Below, piece by piece: positions 22,691 to 23,401 of a stretch of 23,401 bases of DNA. The notes under the pieces were generated by a model. The model was not told where the DNA came from. It worked only from the letters and a program-made list of their open reading frames with translations, and did no database searches. Positions within the stretch are counted from its first letter, which is position 1. Every line of letters starts with the position of its first letter. Both the position numbers and the translations under genes were made by a program. Origin of the DNA: a virus. The stretch lies in IMG/VR virus record IMGVR_UViG_3300025652_000573, positions 1-23,401 of that record; one strand, 5' to 3'.

Positions 22691-23401
22691 TGTATCAACA
22701 CTTAGATTTATTTAGTGGTATTGGTGGCTTTAGTCTAGGATTGGAAGCAACAGGAGAATTTGAAACTGTTGCTTTCTGTGACTACGATCCCTTTTGTCAA
22801 AAAGTATTAAGAAAACATTGGGAGAATGTTCCCATTTATGGAGATATAAAGGAGCTTACAAATGAAAAACTCAAAGCAAATGGAATTAATAACATCGACA
22901 TCATCACAGGAGGATACCCTTGCCAACCTTTCTCCGTTGCAGGTAACAAAAAAGGTGAGCAAGATCCGAGACACCTCTGGCCAGAGAATTTTAGACTTGT
23001 CAAAGAGTGTCGACCGACTTGGGTCATTGGAGAAAACGTTGGTGGACACATTAAACTCGGTCTTGACACCGTACTCAAGGACTTGGAGAGTGAAGGTTAC
23101 TCCGCAAGGACGTTTAGTATTTCAGCTGCTAGCATCGGTGCCAACCACAAAAGAGAAAGAGTCTGGATTGTGGCCCACTCCAACGACAGACTCAGCAAAC
23201 AATCGAACGAAGAAGTACGCACAGGGAGGGACACCTTTGACAATGGCAATTCAGACATGGCCAACTCCAGCAGCAAGAGATTGGAAAGACACAGGAGAGA
23301 ACACGAACTACGAGAAGATAGCGAAGAAGGGAAAGTTAGCAGGAGCAGTGAAGATGTGGCCGACTCCGAGGGCATCAAATCCTGGGAGCAGACCGAATGG
23401 G
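22690..23401 (+). CDS. C5-cytosine DNA methyltransferase, 3' end beyond the window
   Basis: The gene starts at ATG 22690 (TAATG) and stays open to the edge; 237 residues are visible. Motif I is DLFSGIGGFSLG (6-17), motif IV is GGYPCQPFSVAG (74-85, catalytic Cys78), motif VI is GENV (114-117) and motif VIII is NHKRERVWIVAHS (152-164). The enzyme methylates cytosine at C5 using S-adenosylmethionine. Motifs IX and X and the rest of the target-recognition region would lie downstream. After residue 164 the frame is very rich in Ser, Arg and Glu and repeats (V/M)A(H/N/D)S three times. A second frame is also open here, so the true C-terminal reading is uncertain. GC rises to about 49% from 22921. 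No partner restriction enzyme is visible. Confidence 0.9.
   Translation, partial: MYQHLDLFSGIGGFSLGLEATGEFETVAFCDYDPFCQKVLRKHWENVPIYGDIKELTNEKLKANGINNIDIITGGYPCQPFSVAGNKKGEQDPRHLWPENFRLVKECRPTWVIGENVGGHIKLGLDTVLKDLESEGYSARTFSISAASIGANHKRERVWIVAHSNDRLSKQSNEEVRTGRDTFDNGNSDMANSSSKRLERHRREHELREDSEEGKVSRSSEDVADSEGIKSWEQTEW
22848..22854 (+). promoter_or_regulatory. Internal Shine-Dalgarno for an overlapping +1 frame gene
   Basis: AAAGGAG lies inside the methyltransferase gene, 7 nt before ATG 22862 of the +1 frame. An in-frame TAA (22847-22849) of that same +1 frame overlaps it, so the overlapping frame opens just at this site. It is as good as the best ribosome binding sites of the ordinary genes here. 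Confidence 0.65.
22862..23401 (+). CDS. Overlapping +1-frame gene nested in the methyltransferase; WPTP-repeat protein (partial)
   Basis: This second plus-strand frame is open from ATG 22862 to the window edge (180 codons) wholly inside the cytosine methyltransferase gene. It has its own AAAGGAG site. The product starts MKNSKQMELITSTSSQEDTL. It contains KIRDTSGQRILDL (34-46) and a beta-like segment SRTWRVKVTPQGRLVFQL (72-89). WPTP follows three times at 104-107, 133-136 and 166-169, within LWPTPTTDSA, TWPTPAARDW and MWPTPRASNP. Its residue usage looks more protein-like than the Ser/Arg/Glu-rich tail of the methyltransferase frame. I recall WPTP-rich sequences in phage proteins linked to cytosine methyltransferases. 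It could be a separate overlapping gene, or the target-recognition part reached by frameshift. The stop is not in the window. Confidence 0.6.
   Translation, partial: MKNSKQMELITSTSSQEDTLANLSPLQVTKKVSKIRDTSGQRILDLSKSVDRLGSLEKTLVDTLNSVLTPYSRTWRVKVTPQGRLVFQLLASVPTTKEKESGLWPTPTTDSANNRTKKYAQGGTPLTMAIQTWPTPAARDWKDTGENTNYEKIAKKGKLAGAVKMWPTPRASNPGSRPNG
23171..23367 (+). repeat. Three copies of TGGCCNACTCC in the dual-frame region
   Basis: TGGCCCACTCC (23171-23181), TGGCCAACTCC (23258-23268) and TGGCCGACTCC (23357-23367) are spaced 87 and 99 bases apart, multiples of three. The only variable base is third-position in the +1 frame (WPTP kept) but first-position in the methyltransferase frame (His, Asn, Asp). 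The repeat is therefore conserved as protein in the +1 frame, not in the methyltransferase frame. Confidence 0.8.

Noticed and set aside
23097-23378. Minus-strand open frames opposite the methyltransferase (also 22807-23049 and 22836-23078)
   Set aside because: They are Ser/Leu-rich, lack ribosome binding sites, and arise from the locally higher GC. Only the +1 plus-strand frame has a start signal and motif content.
1-23401. tRNA genes, CRISPR arrays, insertion sequences, integrase or attachment site
   Set aside because: Gaps between genes are too short for most of these. No cloverleaf, repeat-spacer pattern, transposase or recombinase motif was found by reading.

Overview
The window reads as part of a lytic-type tailed phage genome. 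It is probably a podovirus of an AT-rich marine bacterium, with SAR11-like hosts a reasonable guess. The basis is low GC (one internal 60-base line hand-counts to 25%), tightly packed genes joined by TAATG and ATGA overlaps, a T7 gp12/P22 gp10-like tail hub, a very large internal virion protein, and a family A DNA polymerase of the Leu762 type common in marine viral DNA. No host genes, tRNAs, integrase or phage RNA polymerase were seen. Terminase, portal and capsid genes presumably lie upstream.

Layout. (1) 2-10595, plus strand: virion module. It holds the 3' part of a tail hub gene, two small proteins, an acidic 82-residue protein, a HlyC-like lysine acyltransferase, three Gly- or Gln/Ala-rich structural proteins and a 1390-residue internal virion protein. 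(2) 10592-11274: lysis pair, an XhlA-like membrane protein and an M15 peptidase. (3) 11271-13385, minus strand: an inverted block with a SNF2 helicase, a small membrane protein that may be a holin, and a 170-residue protein. It is read from a good sigma70-type promoter whose elements interleave with a weaker plus-strand promoter. (4) 13455-15269: three conserved phage proteins of unknown function, closed by a UUCG-loop terminator. (5) 15313-21858: replication module with a 33-residue membrane miniprotein, an archaeo-eukaryotic type primase, a UvrD-like SF1 helicase, DNA polymerase A (L442, equivalent to E. coli 762) and accessory proteins. (6) 21859-23401: a hairpin, a strong promoter and a run of four tiny genes (ribbon-helix-helix, half DnaJ-type zinc finger, two unknown), then a C5-cytosine methyltransferase that runs off the window.

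Most striking observation. Inside the methyltransferase gene a second reading frame (+1) is open for 180 codons to the window edge. It starts at ATG 22862 behind a textbook Shine-Dalgarno sequence (AAAGGAG, 7-nt spacing). It carries three evenly placed WPTP motifs where the methyltransferase frame reads (V/M)A(H/N/D)S. GC content rises from about 35% to about 49% in the region read in two frames. This looks like a true overlapping gene pair, or else a frameshift-produced fusion.

How the parts fit. The phage seems to replicate with its own primase, SF1 helicase and polymerase, to use host RNA polymerase (sigma70-like promoters only), to protect or mark its DNA by cytosine methylation, and to inject large internal proteins, some of which might be acylated by the HlyC-like enzyme.
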